Below, in pieces: positions 7,525 to 16,253 of a DNA stretch of 64,000 bases (positions are counted from its first letter, which is position 1; each line of letters starts with the position of its first letter). The notes beneath the pieces were generated by a model. The model had not been told where the DNA came from. It saw only the letters and a list, made by a program, of their open reading frames with translations, and searched no databases. This stretch comes from Pseudomonas sp. PDM15. Lineage in GTDB: Bacteria > Pseudomonadota > Gammaproteobacteria > Pseudomonadales > Pseudomonadaceae. The position numbers and the translations under genes were made by a program. The stretch spans positions 766,015 through 830,014 of the forward strand of contig NZ_JACVAA010000001.1 of NCBI RefSeq assembly GCF_014851565.1, in the 5' to 3' direction.

Positions 7525-7911
7525 ATGCACCACAAGCTGATGACAATTCTGCTGTTGGCCTTGCTGGCGGGTTGCGCCCAGCCGCAGCTGGAACAACCCA
7601 GGGCCAATGGCGCCTATCTGGTTATCGAGGGCGGCGAGGCCTGGGCCGTGCTGGTGCGAGATGGTAAGCGCGTAGAGGAAGTAGGGCGGGTGCTCGATGT
7701 GGTGCGCCTGCCTGGTCAGAACTCGCTGATCGCCGCCAGCTACGTGATCGACACGCCCAATTGCGGGCGCCTGCAATGGCTGACCGAGCGTGGCGGCGAA
7801 GGTGAAGTGACCCGCCTGGCGCAGAGCAGTGATGAGGCATTGGAGCGACCGGGCTGCATGATCGCCAGCGGTCTGGGCCGTACCTGGACCGCGCTGGATT
7901 ACTCCGGTTGA
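7525..7911 (+). CDS. Small lipoprotein of unknown function
   Basis: This 128-residue protein has a lipoprotein signal (MHHKLMTILLLALLAGC; lipobox LLAGC, lipidated Cys near residue 17). The next residues are AQPQ, so outer-membrane sorting is expected. The rest is a small mixed domain with two cysteines (PNCGRL and RPGCMI) that could form a disulfide. AGGAG is 8 bases before the chosen ATG; an upstream GTG at 7507 precedes that ribosome site and is unlikely. I do not recognise the family. A strong terminator follows. Confidence 0.75.
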   Translation: MHHKLMTILLLALLAGCAQPQLEQPRANGAYLVIEGGEAWAVLVRDGKRVEEVGRVLDVVRLPGQNSLIAASYVIDTPNCGRLQWLTERGGEGEVTRLAQSSDEALERPGCMIASGLGRTWTALDYSG

Positions 7912-7929
7912 TGGAAAGCGGCTGATACG

Positions 7930-7965
7930 AAAAGGCCCCGGCGGACTTCTCCGCCGGGGCCTTTT
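7930..7965. terminator. Bidirectional terminator between the lipoprotein gene and alaC
   Basis: A perfect 16-bp stem (AAAAGGCCCCGGCGGA and its complement) closes a CTTC loop, with A-run and T-run at its ends. It serves the lipoprotein gene on the plus strand and alaC on the minus strand. Confidence 0.92.
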
Positions 7966-7979
7966 GCATGGCGCCTGGC

Positions 7980-9218
7980 TCAGTCGACCTGGGCCTTGCG
8001 CGGCTTGCTTGCGGGCGGCTGCAGCAGGCCATCGGCACGGAACATCGCCTTGATGCCGCGAATGGCCTGGCGGGTGCGGTCCTGGTTTTCGATCAGGGCG
8101 AAGCGCACGTGGTCGTCGCCGTAGTCACCGAAGCCCAGGCCCGGCGAGACGCAAACCTTGGCCTCCAGCAGCAGCTTCTTGGCGAACTCCAGCGAACCCA
8201 TGTGGGCGTATGGCTCGGGGATTTTGGCCCAGATGTACATGGAGGCCTTGGGCTTCTCCACCATCCAGCCCGCCTCGTGCAGGCCCTTGACCAGCATGTT
8301 GCGGCGCTGGCGGTACTGCTCGGCGATGTCGCGCACGCACTGCTGGTCGCCTTCCAGGGCGGCGATGGCGGCCACCTGCAACGGAGTGAAGGTGCCGTAG
8401 TCGTGGTAGCTCTTGATCCGCGCCAGGGCGCTCACGAGTTCTTTATTGCCGACCATGAAGCCGATGCGCCAGCCGGCCATGTTGTAGCTCTTGGACAGGG
8501 TGAAGAACTCCACGGCGATGTCTTTGGCGCCTTCCACCTGCATGATCGACGGGGCCTTCCAGCCGTCGTAGACGATGTCGGCATAGGCCAGGTCGTGGAT
8601 CACCAGCACGTCGTACTGCTTGGCCAGGGCCACCACCCGCTCGAAGAAGTCCAGCTCCACGCACTGGGCGGTGGGGTTGGAGGGGAAGCCGAGGATCATC
8701 ATCTTCGGCTTGGGAATGGCCTCGCGAATGGCCCGCTCCAGCTCGGCGAAGAAGTCCACACCCGGCACCAGCGGTACCGAACGCACCTGGGCGCCGGCGA
8801 TCACCGCGCCGTAGATGTGGATCGGGTAGCTGGGGTTGGGCACCAGCACGGTGTCGCCATGGTCCAGGGTGGCCAGCATCAGGTGCGCCAGGCCCTCCTT
8901 GGAGCCGATGGTGACGATGGCTTCGCTTTCCGGGTCGATCTCCACCTCGTAGCGATCCTTGTACCAGCGCGAGATGGCGCGGCGCAGGCGCGGGATGCCG
9001 CGGGACGTGGAGTAGCCGTGGGTGTCTTCGCGCTGGGCGACCTGCACCAGCTTCTCGACGATATGCGGCGGAGTGGCGCCGTCCGGATTGCCCATGCTGA
9101 AGTCGATGATGTCCTCGCCACGGCGGCGGGCGGCCATCTTCAGTTCGGCGGTGATATTGAAAACGTAGGGGGGGAGACGATCGATGCGCGCAAAGCGGCG
9201 CTTGGCATTGTCAGCCAT
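7980..9218 (-). CDS. alaC: Alanine transaminase AlaC (class I/II aminotransferase)
   Basis: This 412-residue PLP enzyme transfers an amino group between glutamate and pyruvate, the last step of alanine synthesis. It shows fold-type I features: FSMGNPDGATP near the N-terminus, NPSYPIHIYG, the conserved GFPSNPTAQ, HDLAYADI, and the PLP lysine in LSKSYNMAGWRIGF. GAGGA lies six bases before the start MADNAKRRF. Very close relatives are annotated AlaC/YfdZ; some older entries call them aspartate aminotransferases. It stands alone between a terminator and the decarboxylase gene. Confidence 0.88.
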   Translation of the reverse strand: MADNAKRRFARIDRLPPYVFNITAELKMAARRRGEDIIDFSMGNPDGATPPHIVEKLVQVAQREDTHGYSTSRGIPRLRRAISRWYKDRYEVEIDPESEAIVTIGSKEGLAHLMLATLDHGDTVLVPNPSYPIHIYGAVIAGAQVRSVPLVPGVDFFAELERAIREAIPKPKMMILGFPSNPTAQCVELDFFERVVALAKQYDVLVIHDLAYADIVYDGWKAPSIMQVEGAKDIAVEFFTLSKSYNMAGWRIGFMVGNKELVSALARIKSYHDYGTFTPLQVAAIAALEGDQQCVRDIAEQYRQRRNMLVKGLHEAGWMVEKPKASMYIWAKIPEPYAHMGSLEFAKKLLLEAKVCVSPGLGFGDYGDDHVRFALIENQDRTRQAIRGIKAMFRADGLLQPPASKPRKAQVD

Positions 9219-9409
9219 GCTTTCCTCGGAGTACGTAAGCGCCCGGAACCGTCCGAGCGACGCAGGCCACATGCGTGTGGCCTGGGGCGAAGATAAGGGG
9301 CCTGGCCCACCGCTGTCCAGAGCAGTTCGCGGGCAAATCAGCAGTGCAGTCCCTGCCTCCTGATGCCACGCCTAACGGATGGGCAGCGCTTTCGCGCCGG
9401 GCGAGCGGC

Positions 9410-10756
9410 TCAGAGCTGGCGTTTCAGACGCAACAGCAGTTCCGCCAGAGCGTGGACATGCCGATCCTCGGTGCGCCAGGAGCTGAGGCTCAGGCGGAAG
9501 GCCGGGCGCCCCTGCCAGACGGTGGGGCCGAACCAGACCTCGCCAGAGTTCTGCGCTGCCTCGCGAATGGCGGCCGTCTGCTCATCCGAGTCGCCGCGTA
9601 CCAGCACCTGGTTGAGCACCACCCGATTGAGTACCTGGTAGCCGCCCGCGCGCAGGGTTTCGGCCAGCTCGCCGGCCTGGCGGATATGGCGGTCGATCAG
9701 CTCGCGCAGGCCATCGCGGCCGAGGCTGGCCAGCGCCGCCCAGATCGCCACGCCGCGGGCACGACGGGAGAATTCCAGGGTCAGGTTCTTCTGCGCATCA
9801 CGGCTTGCGGTGGCATAGGCGGCGTCGCTGTTCATCGACGCGGCCAGCGCATCGGCGTCGCGGCAGATGGCCATGGCGCTGTCGTAGGGGGTGTTCAGCC
9901 ACTTGTGGCCATCGGTGGTCCAGCTATCGGCCAGTTCCACGCCCTCGGCCAGCTCGGCCTTCGAGGAGGCCCGGGCCCACAGGCCGAAGGCGCCGTCGAC
10001 ATGCACCCAGGCGCCGGCTTCGCGGGCCTTGGGGATTAGCTCGGCGAAGCGGTCGAATTCGCCGGTGTTGACCTCGCCGGCCTGCAGGATCAGCAGGGTG
10101 CGCTCGTCCAGCGCCGGCAGGCGTGCCGGGTCGATGCGGCCGTGTTCGTCTACCGGCGCATAGTGCAGGCGGTTCATGCCGAAGCCGAGCACGCGCAGGG
10201 CCTTCTTCACCGTGATGTGGGCGGTTTCGGAGAGCACCACGCGGATTTCCGGGGCGCCCATCAGGCCATCGGCGTCGAAGTCCCAGCCTTGTCGAGCCAG
10301 CAACGTGCGGCGGGCGGCGGAGAGGCAGGCGAGGGTACAGGCGGTGGCGCTGGTGCCGAAGCCCACGGCGCTTTCGCTCGGCAGGCCCAAGGCCTGGCAC
10401 ACCCAGCGGCCGGCGACTTTCTCCAGGCGATCGGCAACGGGTGAGTTGTCGAAGGATGAGGCGCACTGATCCCACGCCAGCACCATGCGCTCGGCGGCCG
10501 CGGCGGCCGGCAGGGTGGCGCCGATGACAAAGCCGAAGTAGCGCGGGCCGTTGCTGGTAACCGTGGCCGGTGAGCCTAGCTCATCGAGCTGCTGTAGCAC
10601 CCGTTGGGCGTCCTGTCCGGACTCGGGCCAGGGTTGATCGAAGGTGCTTAGCGCAGCGATGGCCTGGTCGTCGGGGTACACCCGGCGCTGGGCGCTGCCG
10701 TCGAGATAGGCGAGGGCGCGGCGGTCGGCCTCGGCCAGCAGCTGGCGTTCGTTCAT
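9410..10756 (-). CDS. PLP-dependent group II decarboxylase-like protein
   Basis: This 448-residue protein belongs to the glutamate/aromatic amino-acid decarboxylase (group II) family. The N-terminal part contains the substrate region (NGPRYFGFVIGATLP), HVDGAFG binds the PLP pyridine ring, and TDGHKWLN carries the Schiff-base lysine. Many relatives are annotated only as aspartate aminotransferase family or pyridoxal-dependent decarboxylase, and the substrate cannot be told from sequence. It stands alone on the minus strand. Its upstream region has repeated TACAG-type boxes, which might be regulator sites. Confidence 0.85.
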   Translation of the reverse strand: MNERQLLAEADRRALAYLDGSAQRRVYPDDQAIAALSTFDQPWPESGQDAQRVLQQLDELGSPATVTSNGPRYFGFVIGATLPAAAAAERMVLAWDQCASSFDNSPVADRLEKVAGRWVCQALGLPSESAVGFGTSATACTLACLSAARRTLLARQGWDFDADGLMGAPEIRVVLSETAHITVKKALRVLGFGMNRLHYAPVDEHGRIDPARLPALDERTLLILQAGEVNTGEFDRFAELIPKAREAGAWVHVDGAFGLWARASSKAELAEGVELADSWTTDGHKWLNTPYDSAMAICRDADALAASMNSDAAYATASRDAQKNLTLEFSRRARGVAIWAALASLGRDGLRELIDRHIRQAGELAETLRAGGYQVLNRVVLNQVLVRGDSDEQTAAIREAAQNSGEVWFGPTVWQGRPAFRLSLSSWRTEDRHVHALAELLLRLKRQL

Positions 10757-10818
10757 GGTTGTGTACTCGGCAGGGGAAGATGGTTCTTACCCTAGCTGAG
10801 TGACACAGCGGGCCGGCA

Positions 10819-10903
10819 GATACAGGCTCCGGCCGAGTTGAGCATTACAGTGCTGCGATGCTGCTTGAGTGAACCGATACAGTTGCATTTGCGGGCAGTA
10901 CAG
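10819..10903. promoter_or_regulatory. Repeated TACAG-type boxes upstream of the decarboxylase gene
   Basis: GATACAG occurs at 10819-10825 and 10876-10882, and related TTACAG (10845-10850) and GTACAG (10898-10903) also occur in this 150-base gap. Read on the minus strand they are CTGTATC-type direct repeats. MocR/GabR-type regulators of PLP enzymes bind direct repeats, so these may be such sites, but no regulator gene is adjacent and chance is possible. Confidence 0.3.
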
Positions 10904-10908
10904 TCGCC

Positions 10909-11487
10909 TCAATTCCCCAACATGTCGTGCATGGCGATGATCTGCTCGGCCACCTGGATCAGCTTCTGTTGGCGGCTCATGGCCTGGCGGCGCATCAGGG
11001 TGTAGGCGTCTTCCTCGTTGCAGCTCTTCATTTTCATCAGCAGGCCCTTGGCCAGTTCGATGCGCTTGCGCTCGGCCAGTTGCTCGTCGCGGGCCTGCAG
11101 CTGGGCACGCAGGGCCTGGTCGCTTTCGAAACGGGCCATGGCCACGTCGAGGATCGGCTGCAGGCGGTCGGCCTGGATGCCTTCGACTATGTAGGCGCTG
11201 ACGCCGGACTGGATGGCCTGGCGCATCACCTGCGGGTCGTGCTCGTCGGTGAACATGACGATCGGGCGGGGCTGGTCACGGGTCACCAGCACCACCTGTT
11301 CCATCACGTCGCGGCCCGGGGATTCGGTGTCGATCAGCACGACATCGGGGCGTACCGCCTCGACCCGCTCGGGCAGGTCGATGGTCAGCCCGGATTCGTC
11401 GATCACCTCGAAACCGGCCTCGATCAGCGCACTCTTCAGGCGGCCGACCTTCTTCGGGGTATCGTTGATCAGGAGTATGCGTAGCAT
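10909..11487 (-). CDS. nasT: Nitrate-responsive antiterminator NasT (ANTAR)
   Basis: This 192-residue RNA-binding antiterminator has an N-terminal receiver-like domain (about 1-120) with Asp at position 53 (VLIDTESPG) and a C-terminal ANTAR domain (about 125-185; KRIELAKGLLMKMKSCNEEDAY). The receiver lacks the full acidic pair, since INDT replaces xDDx, consistent with NasT being controlled by NasS binding rather than phosphorylation. It is 20 bases downstream of nasS, and its expected RNA targets lie in the leaders of nrtA and of nasS itself. When NasS binds nitrate, NasT is released and stabilises the ANTAR hairpins, preventing termination. Confidence 0.93.
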   Translation of the reverse strand: MLRILLINDTPKKVGRLKSALIEAGFEVIDESGLTIDLPERVEAVRPDVVLIDTESPGRDVMEQVVLVTRDQPRPIVMFTDEHDPQVMRQAIQSGVSAYIVEGIQADRLQPILDVAMARFESDQALRAQLQARDEQLAERKRIELAKGLLMKMKSCNEEDAYTLMRRQAMSRQQKLIQVAEQIIAMHDMLGN

Positions 11488-11507
11488 CGTGCTTATGTCT
11501 CGGTCCG

Positions 11508-12722
11508 TTACAGGGCGATGGCGGCAGCGCTGTCGGCGCGCGCATGGATGGCGAACGAGCGGGCATAGCCGGCCGGGTCGCTGCCATCCCAGACGCTGCC
11601 GTCGAGCAGGGTGGAGCGACGCATCGGTTGTTCCGGCACCGCGATGCCCAGAGCTTCGGCGGCGCTGCGGTAGATGTCCAGCTGGTGAATCTGCCTTGCC
11701 AGGGCGAGGTAGTCCGGGTCGTCCTTGAGCAGGCCCCAGCGGCGGAACTGGGTGAGGAACCAGATGCCGTCGGACAGCCAGGGCATGTTCACCGCGCCGT
11801 CGGCGAAGAAACGCAGTGGATGGGCGTCCAGCCAGGCGTGGCCGAGGCCATCCTCGTATTGGCCGAGGAAGCGCGGCTGGATGGCCGACAGCGGCGCGTC
11901 GACGTATTCGCTGCTGCTGATCAGCTGTGCGGTGCTGCGCTTGTTCTCTTCGCTCTCGTCGATGAAGCGGCTGGCCTCCAGTACGGCCATGGTCAGGGCG
12001 CGTGCGGTGTTGGGGTATTGCTCGACGAACTCGCGGGTCACACCGAGCACCTTCTCCGGGTGGTCGGCCCAGATGTTCTGGCTGGTGGCCAGGGTGAAGC
12101 CCTGGTCTTCCTCTACCGCCAGCGCGCCCCAGGGGCCGCCGGCGCAGAAGCCGTCGATACGCGCGGCGCGCAGGTGGGCGACCATCTGCGAAGGCGGTAC
12201 CACCACGGTGTTGACGTCCTCCAGCGGATGGATGCCCTGGGCGGCCAGCCAGTAGTAGAGCCACATGGCGTGGGTGCCGGTGGGGAAGGTCTGGGCGAAG
12301 GTCAGCTTCGCACCACCTTGGCGCACGCGCATGGCCAGTGCCTCGCCGCTGGTCACGTCGGCCTGTTTGAGCGGTTGCGACAGGTTGAGCGCTTGGCCGT
12401 TCTGGCACAGTCCCATGAGGATGGCCATCTCGGTAGCGGTGCTGCCGAGGCCCAGGTGGATGCCGTAGACCTGGCCATACAGGGCCTGGGCGGCGTCCAG
12501 CTCGCCGCTCAGCAGGCGATCACGCAGGCCGGCCCAGGAGGCTTGGCGCTGCAGGTTGAGGGTCAGGCCGTAGGGCTGGGCGAAGCCCTGGGTGGCCGCG
12601 ACGATCAGCGAGGCCGAGTCGGTCAGAGCCATGAAGCCCAGGTTCAGTGCGCTCTTCTCCGGGGCATCGCTGCCGGCGACCCAGGCCAGGGCATCGCTGC
12701 GGGTATTGCTGGTATCGGTCAT
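11508..12722 (-). CDS. nasS: Cytoplasmic nitrate sensor NasS
   Basis: This 404-residue protein has the nitrate-binding fold of NrtA but no signal peptide, so it stays in the cytoplasm. It shares long stretches with NrtA (FAQTFPTGTHAMWLYYWLA, IWADHPEKVLG, DGSVWDGSDPAGYARSFAIH). In Azotobacter and Paracoccus NasS holds NasT inactive until nitrate or nitrite binds. The start MTDTSNTRSD at 12722 was chosen because it follows the leader terminator and matches the absence of a signal; a longer reading to 12758 would run through the terminator stem. It forms an operon with nasT and lies next to acnB as in P. aeruginosa. Confidence 0.92.
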   Translation of the reverse strand: MTDTSNTRSDALAWVAGSDAPEKSALNLGFMALTDSASLIVAATQGFAQPYGLTLNLQRQASWAGLRDRLLSGELDAAQALYGQVYGIHLGLGSTATEMAILMGLCQNGQALNLSQPLKQADVTSGEALAMRVRQGGAKLTFAQTFPTGTHAMWLYYWLAAQGIHPLEDVNTVVVPPSQMVAHLRAARIDGFCAGGPWGALAVEEDQGFTLATSQNIWADHPEKVLGVTREFVEQYPNTARALTMAVLEASRFIDESEENKRSTAQLISSSEYVDAPLSAIQPRFLGQYEDGLGHAWLDAHPLRFFADGAVNMPWLSDGIWFLTQFRRWGLLKDDPDYLALARQIHQLDIYRSAAEALGIAVPEQPMRRSTLLDGSVWDGSDPAGYARSFAIHARADSAAAIAL

Positions 12723-12743
12723 GTCTTTGTTCCGTCGTTGAAC

Positions 12744-12791
12744 AAAAAGGCGCCGCACCTGGCCAGCACTGGGTGGGCCGGGAGCGACGCC
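12744..12791 (-). terminator. Leader terminator upstream of nasS
   Basis: On the minus strand GGCGTCGC (12791-12784) pairs with GCGGCGCC (12756-12749) with one G-U, with further GGCC pairs inside, followed by TTTTTG. The 5' arm overlaps the second ANTAR-type hairpin, exactly as in the nrtA leader. The arrangement suggests that nasST is itself regulated by antitermination. Confidence 0.78.
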
Positions 12792-12826
12792 ATTGTCTAT
12801 GAGTCACTCCGCCGTTGGAGGGACTC
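12786..12826 (-). promoter_or_regulatory. Dual ANTAR-target hairpins in the nasST leader RNA
   Basis: P1 (12820-12807 on the minus strand) has stem CTCC/GGAG and hexaloop AACGGC; after one mismatch the stem continues with GAGTC/GACTC to 12826 and 12801. P2 (12797-12786) has a short stem GAC/GTC and hexaloop AATGGC. Both loops keep A1 and G4. P2 has only three Watson-Crick pairs and is weaker than in the nrtA leader. NasT is the likely ligand. Confidence 0.72.
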
Positions 12827-12841
12827 TGCTGCATATGGCTA

Positions 12842-12857
12842 AGCAAGCCATATGCCA
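12842..12857 (-). promoter_or_regulatory. Candidate sigma-54 promoter for nasST
   Basis: On the minus strand the sequence TGGCATATGGCTTGCT keeps GG-N10-GC spacing and matches TGGCAYR-N4-TTGCW. The predicted start near 12831 leaves hairpin P1 at the very 5' end of the RNA. The element overlaps an exact inverted repeat (GCATATGGCT / AGCCATATGC, 12831-12855), which could be an additional operator or coincidence. Confidence 0.6.
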
Positions 12858-12886
12858 GCACGACGGGCGCAGCGGAAAGGGCGCCT

Positions 12887-13096
12887 TCAGCGCTCCATCA
12901 TCTGCTTGATCTGGTTCTGCGGGATGTGTTGCTCGCGACCTTCGCTGTCTTCGAACTCGTACATGCCGGTGTCGTCATCCAGCTCGGGTTTGCCATCGCT
13001 GGTGAGGATCTGGCCGTCGGTGGTGACCAGCAGGTATTCGCTGGCGCAGCCGGTCAGCGCGGCAAGGCAGAAGAAGGCGAGAAGCCAATGTTTCAT
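12887..13096 (-). CDS. YgdI/YgdR family lipoprotein (copy 1)
   Basis: This 69-residue lipoprotein has signal MKHWLLAFFCLAALTGC (lipobox LTGC), then a small SH3-like domain of the YgdI/YgdR (DUF903) type, with TTDGQILTSDGKPELD and DSEGREQHIPQ. The function of the family is unknown. It is a paralogue of the gene at 13199-13408, from which it is separated by about 100 bases. Both have their own ribosome sites (GGAGTACCTC and AAGGAGTTCACC). Confidence 0.88.
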   Translation of the reverse strand: MKHWLLAFFCLAALTGCASEYLLVTTDGQILTSDGKPELDDDTGMYEFEDSEGREQHIPQNQIKQMMER

Positions 13097-13171
13097 GAGG
13101 TACTCCTAAATGAGGGCAGTACCGTCACGCTATTCCCGTTGCGCTGTCTCTGGCAAGTGCGCAAAAGGTCG

Positions 13172-13191
13172 CGGCCCGCCGAAGCGGGCCG
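13172..13191 (-). terminator. Possible terminator of the second YgdI/YgdR gene
   Basis: Arms CGGCCCGC and GCGGGCCG close a four-base loop. On the minus strand CGACCTTTTG follows. It lies just beyond the stop codon of the 13199-13408 gene. The T-run is displaced by five bases, so efficiency is uncertain. Confidence 0.5.
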
Positions 13192-13198
13192 GGCCTGG

Positions 13199-13408
13199 TC
13201 AGCGTTCGATGATCTGTTTCACCGAGCTCTGCGGGATCTGCTGCTCGTTGCCTTCGGCGTCCTCGTAGGTGATCAGGCCGGTTTCATCGTCGATCTCCGG
13301 CTTGTCCTCGGAACTGAGCATCTGGCCGTCGGTGGTGGCGATGATGTAGTCGGTGGCGCAGCCGGTCAGGCCGAACACGCAGAGCAGGGCAAGAATCCAG
13401 GGTTTCAT
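13199..13408 (-). CDS. YgdI/YgdR family lipoprotein (copy 2)
   Basis: This 69-residue lipoprotein has lipobox LTGC at residues 14-17 and the YgdI/YgdR domain (ATTDGQMLSSEDKPEID, YEDAEGNEQQIPQ). It has the same length as the neighbour at 12887-13096 and aligns with it without gaps, sharing roughly half its residues. The pair therefore arose by tandem duplication and has since diverged. Each gene has its own strong ribosome site and this one has a hairpin after it, so they may be expressed separately. Confidence 0.88.
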   Translation of the reverse strand: MKPWILALLCVFGLTGCATDYIIATTDGQMLSSEDKPEIDDETGLITYEDAEGNEQQIPQSSVKQIIER

Positions 13409-13483
13409 GGTGAACTCCTTATGAAAGGGTGCCCCCGAGGGGCTTCAGAAGTTCCGACCACGGCATCCCCGGTTTCGCTCCAT

Positions 13484-13512
13484 AAAAAAAGCCCCGCACT
13501 GGGCGGGGCTTT
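13484..13512 (-). terminator. Terminator of acnB
   Basis: GCCCCGC and GCGGGGC pair across a five-base loop and, on the minus strand, run into seven T. It lies 20 bases after the acnB stop codon. Confidence 0.9.
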
Positions 13513-13528
13513 CTCATTGCGCTAACGC

Positions 13529-16138
13529 TTAGATCTGTACGGCCGGGATCTTGGCGTTGGCTGCGGCTTCGCGGAACTCGGCGATCTGGTCGAAGCTCAG
13601 GTAGCGGTAAACGTCGGCAGCCATGCTGTCGATGTTCTTCGCGTACTCCATGTACTCCTCGACGGTCGGCAGCTTGCCGGTGATCGAGGCGACTGCTGCC
13701 AGTTCGGCAGAGGCCAGGTACACGTTGGTCGCGTCGCCCAGGCGGTTCGGGAAGTTACGGGTCGAAGTGGAGACCACGGTCGAACCGGTCTGTACGCGTG
13801 CCTGGTTACCCATGCACAGCGAGCAGCCCGGCATTTCCATGCGCGCGCCAGCCTTGCCGTAGATGCCGTAGTAGCCTTCTTCGGTCAACTGGTGGGCGTC
13901 CATCTTGGTCGGCGGAGCCAGCCACAGACGGGTCGGAATGCCGCCCTTGACCTTGTCCAGCAGCTTACCGGCAGCGCGGAAGTGACCGATGTTGGTCATG
14001 CACGAACCGATGAACACTTCGTCGATCTTCTCACCGGCGACAGTGGACAGCAGACGGGCGTCGTCCGGGTCGTTCGGCGCGCAGAGCACCGGCTCTTTGA
14101 CGTCGGCCAGGTCGATCTCGATGATCTCGGCGTACTCGGCGTCCTTGTCGGCTTCCAGCAGTTGCGGGTTGGCCAGCCAGGCTTCCATGGCCTGGGCGCG
14201 ACGCTCCAGGGTACGGGCATCGCCGTAACCTTCGCCGATCATCCAGCGCAGCATGGTGATGTTGGAGCGCAGGTACTCGGCAATGGCCTTTTCCGGCAGC
14301 TTGATGGTGCAACCGGCGGCGGAGCGTTCGGCCGAGGCGTCGGACAGCTCGAAGGCCTGTTCAACGGTCAGTTCGTCCAGGCCTTCGATCTCGAGGATGC
14401 GGCCGGAGAAGGCGTTGATCTTGCCCTTCTTCTCGACGGTCAGCAGGCCCTGCTTGATGGCGTAGTAGGGGATGGCATGGACCAGGTCACGCAGGGTGAT
14501 GCCCGGTTGCAGCTTGCCCTTGAAGCGCACCAGTACGGATTCCGGCATGTCCAGCGGCATGACGCCGGTGGCAGCGGCGAAGGCCACCAGGCCGGAACCG
14601 GCCGGGAAGGAGATGCCCATCGGGAAGCGGGTGTGCGAGTCACCACCGGTACCTACGGTATCCGGCAGCAGCATGCGGTTCAGCCAGCTGTGGATGATGC
14701 CGTCGCCCGGACGCAGGGACACACCGCCGCGGGTCATGATGAAGTCCGGCAGGGTGTGGTGGGTGTTGACGTCGATCGGCTTCGGATAGGCCGCGGTGTG
14801 GCAGAAGGACTGCATCACCAGGTCGGCGGAGAAGCCCAGGCAAGCCAGGTCCTTCAGCTCGTCGCGGGTCATCGGACCGGTGGTGTCCTGGGAGCCGACG
14901 GTGGTCATCTTCGGCTCGCAGTAGGTGCCCGGGCGTACGCCTTGGCCTTCCTGCAGGCCGCAGGCGCGACCGACCATCTTCTGGGCCAGGGTGAAGCCCT
15001 TGCCGCTGTCAGCCGGAGCGACCGGCTTCTTGAACAGGGTGGACGGAGCCAGGCCCAGCTCGGCGCGGGCTTTCTCGGTCAGGCCACGGCCGACGATCAG
15101 CGGGATACGGCCGCCGGCGCGGACTTCGTCCAGCAGCACGTCGGTTTTCAGCTGGAAACTGGTGACCAGTTCGTCGCTACCGTTACGGCGCACTTCGCCC
15201 TTGTACGGGTAAACGTCGATGACGTCGCCCATGGCCAGGTTGGTGCAGTCGAATTCGATCGGCAGGGCGCCGGCGTCTTCCATGGTGTTGTAGAAGATCG
15301 GGGCGATCTTGGTGCCGAAGCAGAAACCACCGGCGCGCTTGTTCGGCACGTTCGGGATGTCGTCGCCGAAGAACCACAGCACCGAGTTGGTGGCGGACTT
15401 ACGGGAGGAACCGGTACCGACCACGTCACCGACGTAGGCAACCGGGAAGCCTTTGGCTTTCAGAGCTTCCATCTGCTTGATCGGGCCGACGCTGCCGGGG
15501 GCGTCCGGGTTGATGCCGTCGCGGGCCATTTTCAGCATGGCCAGGGCGTGCAGCGGGATGTCCGGGCGGGACCAGGCGTCCGGAGCCGGCGACAGGTCGT
15601 CGGTGTTGGTTTCGCCGGTGACCTTGAACACGGTCAGGGTGACTTTTTCCGGAACGGCAGGGCGGTTGACGAACCACTCGCCGTCGGCCCAGGACTGCAT
15701 GACAGCCTTGGCGTTGGCGTTGCCTTTCTTGGCGCGCTCAGCGACGTCGTGGAAGGCGTCGAACATCAGCAGGGTGTGCTTGAGTTGCTCGGCGGCGACT
15801 TCGGCCAGCTCGGCGTTGTCCAGCAGCTCGACCATGGTGGCGATGTTGTAGCCGCCCTGCATGGTGCCCAGCAGCTCAACGGCGCGTTGCTTGCTGATCA
15901 GCGGGGAGCTGGCTTCGCCCTTGGCCACGGCGGAGAGGAAACCGGCCTTGACGTAGGCGGCTTCGTCCACTCCTGGCGGAACACGGTTGGTGATCAGATC
16001 AACGAGGAAGGCTTCTTCGCCAGCCGGGGGATTCTTCAGCAGCTCGACCAGGCCTGCGGTTTGCTCGGCGTTCAGCGGCTGGGGAACGATCCCTTGGGCG
16101 GCACGCTCTTCTACGTGTTTGCGATAGGCTTCAAGCAC
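13529..16138 (-). CDS. acnB: Aconitate hydratase B
   Basis: This is the main TCA-cycle aconitase, converting citrate to isocitrate, and it can bind mRNA as an apo-protein in E. coli. From GTG at 16138 the protein is 869 residues, the size of AcnB in Pseudomonas; the reading to ATG 16153 adds five residues not typical of the family. The order is AcnB-specific: HEAT-like N-terminal domain, swivel domain, then the catalytic core. The three [4Fe-4S] cysteines are in [10 protein letters not shown] and [10 protein letters not shown]. Strong codon bias fits high expression. The promoter lies in the 450-base gap that also contains a MITE-like inverted repeat. Confidence 0.97.
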   Translation of the reverse strand: MLEAYRKHVEERAAQGIVPQPLNAEQTAGLVELLKNPPAGEEAFLVDLITNRVPPGVDEAAYVKAGFLSAVAKGEASSPLISKQRAVELLGTMQGGYNIATMVELLDNAELAEVAAEQLKHTLLMFDAFHDVAERAKKGNANAKAVMQSWADGEWFVNRPAVPEKVTLTVFKVTGETNTDDLSPAPDAWSRPDIPLHALAMLKMARDGINPDAPGSVGPIKQMEALKAKGFPVAYVGDVVGTGSSRKSATNSVLWFFGDDIPNVPNKRAGGFCFGTKIAPIFYNTMEDAGALPIEFDCTNLAMGDVIDVYPYKGEVRRNGSDELVTSFQLKTDVLLDEVRAGGRIPLIVGRGLTEKARAELGLAPSTLFKKPVAPADSGKGFTLAQKMVGRACGLQEGQGVRPGTYCEPKMTTVGSQDTTGPMTRDELKDLACLGFSADLVMQSFCHTAAYPKPIDVNTHHTLPDFIMTRGGVSLRPGDGIIHSWLNRMLLPDTVGTGGDSHTRFPMGISFPAGSGLVAFAAATGVMPLDMPESVLVRFKGKLQPGITLRDLVHAIPYYAIKQGLLTVEKKGKINAFSGRILEIEGLDELTVEQAFELSDASAERSAAGCTIKLPEKAIAEYLRSNITMLRWMIGEGYGDARTLERRAQAMEAWLANPQLLEADKDAEYAEIIEIDLADVKEPVLCAPNDPDDARLLSTVAGEKIDEVFIGSCMTNIGHFRAAGKLLDKVKGGIPTRLWLAPPTKMDAHQLTEEGYYGIYGKAGARMEMPGCSLCMGNQARVQTGSTVVSTSTRNFPNRLGDATNVYLASAELAAVASITGKLPTVEEYMEYAKNIDSMAADVYRYLSFDQIAEFREAAANAKIPAVQI

Positions 16139-16253
16139 AGTTATTACCCTCATCAGTAGTCGCGGCGGCCCGCAACGCTCATCCTAAAGCCATCGCACGC
16201 CGCGCCGCTGAACTTTGTGAGTGCACTGGCCGGTGTGTCGATAGCCTCATACT

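Noticed and set aside
12723..12758. N-terminal extension of NasS to 12758
   Set aside because: It would be encoded by the leader terminator stem and has no ribosome site; homology starts later.
13892..16159. A 755-codon open frame antisense to acnB, and similar long antisense frames over argG, metG and nrtA
   Set aside because: They mirror high-GC third-position bias of the real genes on the other strand, show low-complexity Gly/Gln/His/Val-rich translations and have no domain or ribosome site.
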